Positions 55,016 through 63,947 of a stretch of 64,000 nt of DNA are shown in pieces. The translations under genes and the position numbers were made by a program. The first letter of the stretch is position 1. The number at the start of each line of letters is the position of its first letter. Below the pieces are notes generated by a model. That model did no database searches. It had not been told where the DNA came from and saw only the letters and a program-made list of their open reading frames with translations. The stretch spans positions 806,001 to 870,000 of the forward strand of contig NZ_CP071869.1 in assembly GCF_017569185.1 (NCBI RefSeq). Reading direction: 5' to 3'. This stretch comes from Polaribacter cellanae. GTDB lineage: Bacteria > Bacteroidota > Bacteroidia > Flavobacteriales > Flavobacteriaceae.

Positions 55016-56410
55016 ATGAAACATTTACCTCTTTTGTTTGGTCTAATTTTAATTATTTCTTGTAGTAAAAAAGAAACTTATATTTCTATTGGAAATTATG
55101 AAGAAGGAGAAGAATTATCCGCAGGAAAACTAACCACAACCCTTTTAGGTTCTAATGCTTTTGACCAAGCAGTACCAGGTTTGCCTACGAATACAGATTT
55201 ACTTTTTTTCGTTGGAAATTCTCTTTTTAGACAAAATTGGGTGAGTGCGCCCTCTTCAACAACCGCCAGAGATGGTTTGGGGCCAACATTTAACGCCAGG
55301 TCTTGTAGTTCTTGCCACAATAAAGATGGTAGAGGAATGCCTTTGGATGTTGGACAAGAATTTTCCGCAGGTTTTTTAATGAGAATAAGCGAACATGGAC
55401 AAAATGCAGTTGGTGGCCCCAAAAATGTAGCAAACTATGGAGATCAAATTCAAGAGCACGCAAATTTAGGGGTTTCGTTTGAGGCAAAAGTAAGTGTAAA
55501 ATTCAACACTATTTCTGGCACTTTTAGCGATGGTGAAAAATATGAGTTAAGAAAACCAATTTACACCATTTCTAATGAACAATTTGGTTCACTTCAAAAT
55601 GTATTAACGTCTCCAAGAGTTGGGCAACAAGTTATTGGCTTAGGTTTAATTGACGCTTTATCTAAGGAAGCTATTCTTGCCAATGAAGACGAGATGGATA
55701 CAAATAACGACGGAATTTCTGGAAGAGCAAATTACGTATGGGACTTTTCTTCCAAAAAAACGGTATTGGGTAAATTTGGTTGGAAAGCGAATCAACCTAC
55801 TTTACGTCAGCAAGTTGCTGGTGCTTTTAGTGGAGATATGGGGTTAACCACTTCTATATTTCCTGATAAAAATTGCCCTTCTCCACAAAAAGATTGTTTA
55901 GATGCAGAAAATGGTGGAACGCCAGAAGTAACAGATAAATCTTTAGATAATATAATGATTTACTCATCCTCGCTTTCTGTACCCATTCGAAGAAATTACA
56001 ATGCTGAAGAAGTTTTAAAAGGAAAACAAATATTTAGAGATTTAAAATGTACAAGTTGCCATACAGAAGTATTTACAACTTCTAATAATTATCCTTTTAA
56101 CCCTATTTTACAAAACGTAACGATTAGACCTTTTTCCGATTTTCTTTTACATGATATGGGTGAAGATTTAGCAGATAACAGACCCGATTTTTTGGCTTCT
56201 GGTAAAGAATGGAGAACACAACCTTTATGGGGAATTGGAATGATTCACGAAGTAAACAGTCATACATTTCTTTTACACGATGGACGCGCAAGAAACATTC
56301 AAGAAGCCATTCTTTGGCATGGTGGAGAGGCTGAAAACGCAAAAAACAACTACAAAAAATTAACAAAAGAAGACAGAACAAATGTACTGGCTTTTATTAA
56401 CTCTCTTTAA
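55016..56410 (+). CDS. Di-haem oxidoreductase (DUF1111, putative peroxidase-type cytochrome)
   Basis: The 464-residue lipoprotein (LILIISCSKKE) has two haem-c motifs: CSSCHNKDGRG (C97, C100, H101) and CTSCHTEVFTT (about residue 345). Between them lie GLIDALSKEAILANEDEMDTNNDGISGRANYVWD and GKFGWKANQPTLRQQVAGAFSGDMGLT, characteristic of this family, and near the end HDMGEDLADNRPDF and FLLHDGRARNIQEAILWHGGEA. Such proteins repeatedly occur with imelysin genes in many phyla; the partnership suggests redox handling of iron at the cell surface. The next gene starts 1 nt after its stop. Confidence 0.92.
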   Translation: MKHLPLLFGLILIISCSKKETYISIGNYEEGEELSAGKLTTTLLGSNAFDQAVPGLPTNTDLLFFVGNSLFRQNWVSAPSSTTARDGLGPTFNARSCSSCHNKDGRGMPLDVGQEFSAGFLMRISEHGQNAVGGPKNVANYGDQIQEHANLGVSFEAKVSVKFNTISGTFSDGEKYELRKPIYTISNEQFGSLQNVLTSPRVGQQVIGLGLIDALSKEAILANEDEMDTNNDGISGRANYVWDFSSKKTVLGKFGWKANQPTLRQQVAGAFSGDMGLTTSIFPDKNCPSPQKDCLDAENGGTPEVTDKSLDNIMIYSSSLSVPIRRNYNAEEVLKGKQIFRDLKCTSCHTEVFTTSNNYPFNPILQNVTIRPFSDFLLHDMGEDLADNRPDFLASGKEWRTQPLWGIGMIHEVNSHTFLLHDGRARNIQEAILWHGGEAENAKNNYKKLTKEDRTNVLAFINSL

Positions 56411-56411
56411 A

Positions 56412-57476
56412 ATGATTAAAAAAACAGTATTTTTAATTGCTATTTTCTGCACTATAATTGCTTGTAATAAAGATAATTTTTCAGAAAAAGTTGCCTTTGA
56501 CATTCAAAAGTATCAAACAGAATTTGTAAATAATACAATAACTCCTGCCAATGAGGAATTTGTTTTAAATTCAGAGAAACTAAACGAGGCTATTTTAAAA
56601 TTTTCAACAAACCTAAATAATCAAAATTTATTAAGCCTAAAAACTGCCTGGAAAAATGCAGCTTTATCTTATTCTAAAACCGAAGTTGGTGATTTCGGAG
56701 TCATCAAAAATACCGGAATTCATTTAGCAATTTATAGTTGGACTGCAAACGAAACAGGTATAGAAAATTTTATTGCTTCTACTCATGTAATTTCCGAAAG
56801 TTCTATAAACAGTTCTCCCACAAAAACTAGAGGTTTAAGCGCTATTGAATATTTAATTTTTGAAAAAACTACTGCAGAAACAATTACTGCTTTTTCCGAT
56901 CAAAGACGTTTAGATTACCTAATTTATTTAGGAGAAAATTTGTTAAAAAAAGTAAATTCATTAAAAGATCAATGGGAATCTTATAGTAGCATTTTTATCA
57001 AAAACAAAACATCTGGCCTTGATGGAAGTATAAATAGGATTGTTAACCAAATGAATGTTTTATTAGAAAATATAAAACGTTTTAAGATCGGAGAACCTTC
57101 TGGTTTAGAGAATTCTACAACTGTAAGCACCAATTTACTTCAAGCAGATAAAAGTGGAATTTCTTTAGATATAATTGAAAAAAATATCGAGTCATTAAAA
57201 GCTACCTATTTTGGAAACACCTATGGTTTAGACGATTATGTAAGCCTAATTTCTAATAATGATGATATAAACACAGCTATAAAAAATCAATTTTTAGCAA
57301 TTGAAAATGATATTTCTTCATTCTCTAATTCTTCGCTTAAAGAAGTTATAAATGCTAAGAATTTAAAAGTAAATAACTTATATCAACACATTAAAGAATT
57401 AATTGTATTGATAAAAGTGGATGTAGCCAGTACTTTGTCTATCACTGTAACATTTACAGATAACGATGGCGATTAG
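56412..57476 (+). CDS. Imelysin-like protein with degenerate GxHxxE motif
   Basis: The start is set at ATG 56412 (MIKKTVFLIAIFCTIIACNK), which fits a lipoprotein signal and lies 1 nt after the oxidoreductase stop; an earlier in-frame start at 56382 overlaps it. The 354-residue protein has the imelysin outline (KYQTEFVNNTITPANEEFVLNSEKLNEAI, SLKTAWKNAALSYSKTEVG), but the signature reads GLSAIEYLIFE, so the histidine of GxHxxE is replaced by serine while Glu is kept. It ends with VTFTDNDGD, like the third imelysin gene (GYVDNDGD). It is convergent with the TonB receptor, 19 nt apart. Confidence 0.85.
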   Translation: MIKKTVFLIAIFCTIIACNKDNFSEKVAFDIQKYQTEFVNNTITPANEEFVLNSEKLNEAILKFSTNLNNQNLLSLKTAWKNAALSYSKTEVGDFGVIKNTGIHLAIYSWTANETGIENFIASTHVISESSINSSPTKTRGLSAIEYLIFEKTTAETITAFSDQRRLDYLIYLGENLLKKVNSLKDQWESYSSIFIKNKTSGLDGSINRIVNQMNVLLENIKRFKIGEPSGLENSTTVSTNLLQADKSGISLDIIEKNIESLKATYFGNTYGLDDYVSLISNNDDINTAIKNQFLAIENDISSFSNSSLKEVINAKNLKVNNLYQHIKELIVLIKVDVASTLSITVTFTDNDGD

Positions 57477-57495
57477 AGTAACTTGAACATAAAAA

Positions 57496-59904
57496 CTAAA
57501 ACTTAACTTCTAACGTCACATAGTAATTTCTTGGAGCAGATGGTATAATTCCTGGCCCAGGATATCCTGTTGCTCTTCTGGTAAAATAGGCGTTGTTTAA
57601 CAAGTTATTTACGCCTGTTTCTAATTTTAAGAATCGGTATTTATAAGATAAAGAAAGGTCTAAAATATCGTAAGCAGGTATTTCTCCTGTTACGCCACTA
57701 ATGCTTCCGCCTTTGGCGTTGGTTGCGTCTGAAAACTGACTCGACAAATACGAATATTGAATGCTCGATAAGAAATTTTTATACCCAAAACGAATACCCG
57801 TTTTTAAATTTACATTTGGTATAAATTCAACTTCATTACCCACCACTCCACTTTTTTCTGAACTTGTATATTCTGAAGTAATAAAGGAAGAATTGATAAA
57901 ATAGTTAAGGATATAATCTTGATTCATTTCGAAAATTTTCTTCACATTAAAATCGATTAAACTCTCTATTCCTAAAATTCTGGCATCACCAATATTGTCT
58001 CTTTCTGCTTTTCCATCTGATCGTGTGTAAATATTAATTCTATCATTATAAAACAACCCAAAAACGTTGGCATCGTAAGAAAAATAATTCTTATAATTTC
58101 CACGCAAACCAGCATCTACAGTAAATCCTTTTTCATCTGTAATATCTGGCGAAATTTCGAAAGCTGGGTTTGCAGTACTAATATCAGAAAAAGTTACAGA
58201 ACGATAATTCTGAGAAATATTTCCATAAAACTCTAGTGATCTATTCAACTTATAGCTTGTTCCCACACCAAAAAGAAAGAAATTTCTTTCGTTGGTTTCT
58301 TCTTCGTCTCTTAAATTTTCGTTGATAACATTTAAAGCTTGATCCAAAACTATATCTTTAATAATCTCGTCTCTTTGTGTGTTTATATATTCGAACCGAA
58401 AGCCTGGAGTAATTGAAAAATTCTCATTTATATAAAAAATATTTTCTCCAAATAAAGACACGTTCAAATTCGGAAACGTACTATTCGATTGTCTTGGATA
58501 GTTAGGATATTGATCTAATTTCATCGAAAAATCTGCATCCGAACCATTTGAACCTGGGCCTTGCATATTGGTATTTTCTGCTTTGTAAAATTTTGAACCA
58601 ATTAAGAACGTTCCTTTTTTATTAAAAACGCTGTATTTATGTACCAATCTCGATTCGAAACCAAAGTTTTTAAAAGTTCCTTTTATTAAATCTCTTTCGT
58701 TTCCTGGATCTACTTGATTTACTCTATTCGTTCGAAACCCTAAGGCATCTCTTAAAGCATTCAACCCAAAAAAGTTGAAAGAAAAATTTGTTTTTTCTGA
58801 AAAAGTATGCTCCCATTTTAAATTATACAACAACCAATTTACCTGAAACCAATTTCTTTTTCGATTGCTTTGGTACGGATTTTCTCTAAACATTTGATCG
58901 GTTAAACCTCCTCCTTGTTGTGCCAAATAATCTAAATAGGTTAACTCTGCACTAAAAACATTTTTATCACTTGGCTTATATGCTACATGAACAAAGGCAT
59001 TTTTAGAATTGAAATTAGAGTTGGGTCTAAACCCATCTCCTTTCTTATAGTTGATATAAGAATAGTAAGAAAATTTTCCTTTGGTACCACTTACACTCGT
59101 AAAATTTGTGTACAAACCATAACTTCCTGCTGTGTTTCTAGTGATAACCTCGAAAGCTTCATTTGCATTTGGTTTCTTAGTTACAAAGTTTACAAGTCCT
59201 CCAAATTGCGTTCCATATTGCAAAGAGGCAGCTCCTCTAATTACCTGAATTTCGTCTAAGCCTTCTGCTGCAGGTGTATAATAACTTTCTGGATACCCTA
59301 AAACATCTGCACTAATATCATACCCATTTTGTCGGGTATTAAAATTGGCAGTTCTATTGGGGTCTAAACCACGACCACCAATGTTTAATTGCAAACCAGC
59401 ATCATCATTTTGGTAAATGTTTAAACCTGCAATTTGGTTGAAAATCTGACGCGCATTATTTGAGGCTAAATTTGCGGTAGATTGATTTACCAAAATAACT
59501 TCGGTTTTCTTTCCTGCAAAAATGGAAGTTCCAACAACATCTTTTAAACGTTTCAATTCAAAAACTCTTTCTTTTCTTGCTCTAATTTGAATTTCTGATA
59601 ATTCTTCTGAAAAGGATTCTAAAACGACTTTTACGTTTACATAATTATCTGATTTTAAATAGACGTTTTTTAATCGGTAATTTTCGATGTAAAATATCAA
59701 CGGAATTTCTTGTGCTTCTGTCGTAAAAGAAAATTTTCCTAAAACTCCTGTTTGGGCTAATAAAACACCTGTTTCGTTATAAATTTCGACTTTGTTTATG
59801 GGATTATTTTCTTCTGAAACAACAGTTCCTGTAACTTTATACTGGCTGAATCCCAAGAATTGAAATCCTAAGAAAAATGCTAAAACTATCTTGTTTTTTA
59901 TCAT
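57496..59904 (-). CDS. TonB-dependent receptor (FecA-like)
   Basis: The 802-residue protein has a signal peptide (MIKNKIVLAFFLGFQFLGFSQ), a CarboxypepD_reg-like domain (about 22-100), a plug (about 115-240, with NARQIFNQIAGLNIYQNDDAGLQLNIGGRGL and IQVIRGAASLQYGTQFGGLVNFVTKKP) and a barrel ending in F. The plug resembles ferric-citrate/siderophore receptors by its NIGGRG and VIRGAASLQYG patterns. It is the last gene of the minus-strand set DUF4856, imelysin, HTTM, receptor; the HTTM gene ends 1 nt before it. Iron compounds are the most likely ligands, from context. Confidence 0.9.
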   Translation of the reverse strand: MIKNKIVLAFFLGFQFLGFSQYKVTGTVVSEENNPINKVEIYNETGVLLAQTGVLGKFSFTTEAQEIPLIFYIENYRLKNVYLKSDNYVNVKVVLESFSEELSEIQIRARKERVFELKRLKDVVGTSIFAGKKTEVILVNQSTANLASNNARQIFNQIAGLNIYQNDDAGLQLNIGGRGLDPNRTANFNTRQNGYDISADVLGYPESYYTPAAEGLDEIQVIRGAASLQYGTQFGGLVNFVTKKPNANEAFEVITRNTAGSYGLYTNFTSVSGTKGKFSYYSYINYKKGDGFRPNSNFNSKNAFVHVAYKPSDKNVFSAELTYLDYLAQQGGGLTDQMFRENPYQSNRKRNWFQVNWLLYNLKWEHTFSEKTNFSFNFFGLNALRDALGFRTNRVNQVDPGNERDLIKGTFKNFGFESRLVHKYSVFNKKGTFLIGSKFYKAENTNMQGPGSNGSDADFSMKLDQYPNYPRQSNSTFPNLNVSLFGENIFYINENFSITPGFRFEYINTQRDEIIKDIVLDQALNVINENLRDEEETNERNFFLFGVGTSYKLNRSLEFYGNISQNYRSVTFSDISTANPAFEISPDITDEKGFTVDAGLRGNYKNYFSYDANVFGLFYNDRINIYTRSDGKAERDNIGDARILGIESLIDFNVKKIFEMNQDYILNYFINSSFITSEYTSSEKSGVVGNEVEFIPNVNLKTGIRFGYKNFLSSIQYSYLSSQFSDATNAKGGSISGVTGEIPAYDILDLSLSYKYRFLKLETGVNNLLNNAYFTRRATGYPGPGIIPSAPRNYYVTLEVKF

Positions 59905-59905
59905 T

Positions 59906-61279
59906 TTAAATTCCTTTTATTTTTATTTCTGATGAAAATGGCAACACCCATTCTCTATGTTTAAACGATTGTTTTTGCTGATATAAATCAACTTTAGAGT
60001 TGATGTATTTTGTACTCATTCTTCCATTTAAAGCGACATAACTTTCTACAAAAACACCCACATTTTCATGCCCTTGTTTTGTAAAATGGTCTCCTAAATA
60101 GTGTGCATATTCCAAGATAAAATCTGGTTGAAAACTCATTTGTTTTTCCTGAAAAGACGTTAAAAAATCGGTATTATCGACCATAAAAGAGCTCCCAGTT
60201 TTTAGATTTACGATTTTAAAATTTGTGCTGCCTGCTTTTTCCATTAACATGACTCGCCAAGAAAAACGATAGCCTTCTTCCGTCCAAAATAATTCTCCAG
60301 GATATAATAAATAACGCCAAGGAATTACTATTTGTAGTAGTAAAAATGCACCGATAATTAGTAAAATCCCTTTTCTTTTTGCTTTTGGAAAATGATATTC
60401 TTTAAGATCTTGAACAATCGTTTTCGTTTTTAAAATATATTTACGAATAAAGTGGATGATTTTTTCATGCAAACTTGCATCAAAAAAGACCAAGGTAGAA
60501 ACAATCATTATAAAAGGGAACATACCTATTGGAAACAATACTCTTGTAAAAACGTGGAAAAACACCACCATAAAAAAGGCAAACAAACGTGTTCTTTTAT
60601 ACAATAACAAAAACGGAATTGCCAAATCGTATAACATTCCAGCCCAACTCATCGCATAAAAAAACCAATCTTGTTGCATAATGGTTTCTCCAATAAATGG
60701 TAAATCGTATTTAGAGGGCAACCAAATTTTTAAGGGCATTGCTCTAAACAACCAATCGGAATTTATTTTTGCCAATCCTGCATAAAAATATACGATTCCT
60801 AAAACTATTTTAATGCTATCTATTGTCCATTTTGGCACAAAACTAAACTGCTTTTTCTTATTGTAAGCATCTACTGAAAAATAGGCGTTTGCAGGTAAAA
60901 AAATCAATAAAAAACTTAAAACACTTATAAAATAATAGTGATTTAGGTAGGTCGTTTTATCCATCAATTCTATATAGGTAAATGATAGAAAAAAAGTAGT
61001 AATTGCCAAGCGATATTTATAGCCAAATGCCACAGAAAGAGCAGAAATTCCACAGATTAAAAAAAGAAGATATGTATAGTTTCCTAATGGTTTTATCCAT
61101 TCGAAACCGTAATAAGAAAAGAAAAAATTTGGCTGTATGTAAAGTTTATCAATCCAACCATTTGCCCAAAAACGAACGATACTTCCAAACATCATCAACC
61201 CAAAAAATAAACGAAAAACGGCTAAAGGCGCTGCTTTTGTTTGGGCGTTAAAATTGTAGGAAAAATAATTGTTTTTCAT
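59906..61279 (-). CDS. HTTM-domain membrane protein (vitamin K-dependent carboxylase-like)
   Basis: The 457-residue protein opens with APLAVFRLFFGLMMFGSIVRFWANGWIDKLYIQPNFFF and continues HYYFISVLSFLLIFLPANAYFSVDA and KIVLGIVYFYAGLAKINSDWLFRAMPLKIWL. These are HTTM-domain hallmarks, the region shared with gamma-glutamyl carboxylases. About eight membrane segments are present, and the last 130 residues are soluble. Bacterial members have no proven reaction. It sits 1 nt before the TonB receptor gene and after an imelysin gene, so it belongs to this presumed iron module. Confidence 0.88.
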   Translation of the reverse strand: MKNNYFSYNFNAQTKAAPLAVFRLFFGLMMFGSIVRFWANGWIDKLYIQPNFFFSYYGFEWIKPLGNYTYLLFLICGISALSVAFGYKYRLAITTFFLSFTYIELMDKTTYLNHYYFISVLSFLLIFLPANAYFSVDAYNKKKQFSFVPKWTIDSIKIVLGIVYFYAGLAKINSDWLFRAMPLKIWLPSKYDLPFIGETIMQQDWFFYAMSWAGMLYDLAIPFLLLYKRTRLFAFFMVVFFHVFTRVLFPIGMFPFIMIVSTLVFFDASLHEKIIHFIRKYILKTKTIVQDLKEYHFPKAKRKGILLIIGAFLLLQIVIPWRYLLYPGELFWTEEGYRFSWRVMLMEKAGSTNFKIVNLKTGSSFMVDNTDFLTSFQEKQMSFQPDFILEYAHYLGDHFTKQGHENVGVFVESYVALNGRMSTKYINSKVDLYQQKQSFKHREWVLPFSSEIKIKGI

Positions 61280-61317
61280 AAAAACCTACCTAAAAAATAA
61301 AGCTTTCTGTATGTATG

Positions 61318-61337
61318 GTCGAGCACAGTCGAGACTT
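61318..61337. repeat. Short dispersed palindromic repeat (GTCGAGCACAGTCGAGAC)
   Basis: A GTCGAG-xxx-AGTCGAGAC motif lies in the gap between the imelysin and HTTM genes. Related CTCGACTGCGTTCGA occurs at 47991-48005, and TTGAGCGCAGTCGAA at 37274-37288. These are probably fragments of one flavobacterial dispersed repeat. Confidence 0.55.
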
Positions 61338-61442
61338 GTTTTTGTTGATAGCTTACAAGTAAACAAACCCTCAAGAATTGTATTCGCTACTTTCCTTTTT
61401 TATTTTGGTAACCTTGAGGAGACATACTTAATAACTTTATAA

Positions 61443-62531
61443 TTAATCGCCATCATTATCTACATAGCCATCATCTAAAGGTATATTAAATGTCTGCATC
61501 ATATCTACTTTTAATAAAATAATTGCTTTTTGTAACTCGTCATAAGCATTTAACATTTTGGAATTGTCTGATATAATTTGCGCTGAGAAATCTGTATTTA
61601 GACTATTAATTTTTATTTTTGCAGTAGCAAACTGAGCTTCTATTTTGGTAGCTAAATCTCGTCTATCTAAAGCCAACAAATAGTCTTTAAAACTGATACT
61701 ACCATTTCCATTAAAAAGGTTTTCAACCGCTGTTAATGCTTCTAATGCTAATGTTTTAGATACATCTTTTTTATAAACAGCTTCTACTTTTTCTGGCAGT
61801 GGATTTGTAGAGAAAATACCAGCAGGAATTCCAAATTTGTTTGTTCTTACTCCTTTTTCGAAGAAAAAAACATAATCATTAATAATTTTATTAAAAGTAC
61901 CAGATGAAGTTCTTTCTAAGTTGTTAACAAAAGTATTTCTATTAGCTTTAAATTTAGCAACAACATCTTTAGTCAAGTTGTTCATTTGGTTTAATACATC
62001 TGTTAAATACTTTTTATACTTATCGTTGTTAGTTGCAGTAGTAAATTTTGCTAAAATCTCGTTATCATTATCACCAACACCGTATAATAAATAGTCTAAA
62101 GCAGGAAAACCTTGTGCATCATGATTGTTAGCACTGTTTAAATCGTAACTTCCTGAAGAAATATTACTTTCAACATCTGCAACAGTAAGCGGATATACAT
62201 TCATATAGAAAGAATATTGAATTTCTTCTGCTTTACCAATATTATACATTTCTATATATTGCCACTTTTTGTAAGCTTCCAACCAAGCTACTCTTAAATC
62301 TTCTAATGTTGTTTGTGTAGGATTGTTTATAAACGTATCTCCAATAGATTTTAAAGATTTCATTTTGCTGGCAAATTCATCATAAGAAGGAGTAATAATG
62401 TTATCTGCTATATTTGTAAGCATTATTTTTCTATCAAAATTATCTTTGACTTCAACCCCACCTTCTTCTCCAGAACTACAGGAATTAAAAATAATTGCGG
62501 CTACAAAAAGTAAACTAATTTTTTTAAACAT
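61443..62531 (-). CDS. Imelysin-like protein with altered signature motif
   Basis: The 362-residue lipoprotein (IIFNSCSSGEEG) has LTNIADNIITPSYDEFASKMKSLKSIGDTF, LRVAWLEAYKKWQYIEMYNIGKAEEI and ANNHDAQGFPALDYLLYGVGDND. The last is the place of GxHxxE, but with Pro for His and Asp for Glu. The tail ends GYVDNDGD, resembling the second imelysin protein. It lies 88 nt downstream of the DUF4856 gene, with a long palindrome between, and a shared 16-nt box sits just before its start. Confidence 0.85.
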   Translation of the reverse strand: MFKKISLLFVAAIIFNSCSSGEEGGVEVKDNFDRKIMLTNIADNIITPSYDEFASKMKSLKSIGDTFINNPTQTTLEDLRVAWLEAYKKWQYIEMYNIGKAEEIQYSFYMNVYPLTVADVESNISSGSYDLNSANNHDAQGFPALDYLLYGVGDNDNEILAKFTTATNNDKYKKYLTDVLNQMNNLTKDVVAKFKANRNTFVNNLERTSSGTFNKIINDYVFFFEKGVRTNKFGIPAGIFSTNPLPEKVEAVYKKDVSKTLALEALTAVENLFNGNGSISFKDYLLALDRRDLATKIEAQFATAKIKINSLNTDFSAQIISDNSKMLNAYDELQKAIILLKVDMMQTFNIPLDDGYVDNDGD

Positions 62532-62540
62532 CTTATTTCT

Positions 62541-62556
62541 ATTTATTCTAAATAAA
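62541..62556 (-). promoter_or_regulatory. Operator-like box ATTTATTCTAAATAAA before the imelysin gene
   Basis: It lies 10-25 nt upstream of the start codon. It is identical, as reverse complement, to the box at 63880-63895. Confidence 0.5.
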
Positions 62557-62565
62557 GATACAAAA

Positions 62566-62602
62566 GTAGTAAAAAGCGGTTAAATTAACCGCTTTTTACT
62601 AC
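62566..62602 (-). terminator. Long perfect palindrome between DUF4856 and imelysin genes
   Basis: 18-nt arms (62566-62583 and 62585-62602, core AAAAAGCGGTTAA / TTAACCGCTTTTT) match perfectly with one central base. The T run on the right arm suits a terminator or attenuator after the DUF4856 gene, which would lower expression of the following genes. Confidence 0.8.
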
Positions 62603-62619
62603 GAATATTTAATAATATT

Positions 62620-63807
62620 TTAATTGGCTGCTTGCGCTAATGTAAAGTTGAATTTTCCAGCAATGCTATTCGATATTTGATCTAAAGTAGCTCCAGAAAC
62701 ATCCCAAAAACCATTATCTTTTAATAAAGTATCCATAAAGGTATCAACTTCTGCTTTTGTAAAATAAGATTCTGATGAATTTGGTTTTCTTGTAAATTGT
62801 AAACTATATACAAATCCTAAACCTTCAGACAAATCATGAAAAGCAGCTGCCTTATCTGTAGCTAACTTACCTTTACCTTGTTGTAAATAATATACAGCTC
62901 TAACTCCTATAATTTCAGATATTTTTTCTCTTAAAATTTCTGCTTGTGCATTTCTTGTATTATAATCTTTAGCAACGATTGCGGCTCTTCCTAATTTAAA
63001 AGCATCGTAAATAGCTTTAGAAATTCCTGCAAAATCTGCATCTCCTTCTACTCTACTTAAATACTTATTTAAAAAACTGTCTTTACCTAAAACTGGGGCA
63101 GTAATATCGTCTTCAGCTCCATATAAATAACCAAAAGCCTCATCCCATTTGTGCTCCATTGTTGTGTAGTTTTTACCACTTGCAGTAACACCTCCATTAT
63201 TGTCGGCTATATTTGTAGCTTCGTCTAAAACAGCTTTACTTAAATAATTGTTTAAAATTTGATCGACCATTAAACCACCAATTAAACTTTTTGCAATTAA
63301 TTGATTGTACTCTACCCCTTTTTTATTTACGTAACGTGTAGAACCACCTCCAGCTTGCTGAATTTTACCAGCAACTCCTGCAGCAGCATCTGTGTTCCAA
63401 TTAGGAAAAACTTCTGAAACTTGTGCAGCAATCCAACCATCGAACTGATTTTTAATTGCTGTTGCATCTGTAGAATTGGCTGAGAAAAAATCTTTTGAAG
63501 CCGCAACTTTACTACGAATATTTTTTGAAGATGCGTTTAAATCTGCATCAGAAAAATCTGCATTACCAGCAGTATGTGCAAATTTAGCATCTAAAGTGGT
63601 TTCTGTTTCTGTCGTTTTCTTTAATGCTGCAACAAATTCTACTGCCATTTTAATTCTGGTGGTTTGCCCATTAAAGTTTACTGTAGATTTTCCATTTCTT
63701 TCAAAACTATAGGTTTTAGGAGCTACCGTTTTTGGTAAATCTTTTTCAGCTTTCTTACAAGAAACTAAACTTGCAACTACAGCTAAGGATACGAATACTT
63801 TTTTCAT
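62620..63807 (-). CDS. DUF4856 family lipoprotein
   Basis: The 395-residue lipoprotein (LAVVASLVSCKKAEKD) has the family segments RTKMAVEFVAALKKTTETE-like opening, NKKGVEYNQLIAKSLIGGLMVDQILNNYLS, EHKWDEAFGYLYGAED and DLSEGLGFVYSLQFTRKPN. DUF4856 proteins are helical, and the HKWDEAFGY motif recalls the layout of imelysin proteins, with which they are often co-encoded. It is first in the minus-strand set and has an operator-like box upstream. Its function is unknown; iron or haem handling is guessed from neighbours. Confidence 0.88.
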   Translation of the reverse strand: MKKVFVSLAVVASLVSCKKAEKDLPKTVAPKTYSFERNGKSTVNFNGQTTRIKMAVEFVAALKKTTETETTLDAKFAHTAGNADFSDADLNASSKNIRSKVAASKDFFSANSTDATAIKNQFDGWIAAQVSEVFPNWNTDAAAGVAGKIQQAGGGSTRYVNKKGVEYNQLIAKSLIGGLMVDQILNNYLSKAVLDEATNIADNNGGVTASGKNYTTMEHKWDEAFGYLYGAEDDITAPVLGKDSFLNKYLSRVEGDADFAGISKAIYDAFKLGRAAIVAKDYNTRNAQAEILREKISEIIGVRAVYYLQQGKGKLATDKAAAFHDLSEGLGFVYSLQFTRKPNSSESYFTKAEVDTFMDTLLKDNGFWDVSGATLDQISNSIAGKFNFTLAQAAN

Positions 63808-63879
63808 TTTTATTAAGATTAACTATAAATAATATTTTATTTTTTAGCAAATATAAGACTCAAATTGAGTTTTGCAAAG

Positions 63880-63895
63880 TTTATTTAGAATAAAT
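63880..63895 (-). promoter_or_regulatory. Operator-like box upstream of the DUF4856 gene
   Basis: TTTATTTAGAATAAAT here is the exact reverse complement of the box before the imelysin gene at 62541-62556. It lies about 75 nt upstream of the DUF4856 start. Confidence 0.5.
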
Positions 63896-63947
63896 TAAAA
63901 TAAGAAAATAAAAATACTTATATGTTATTGAAAATGAGAAATTAAAA

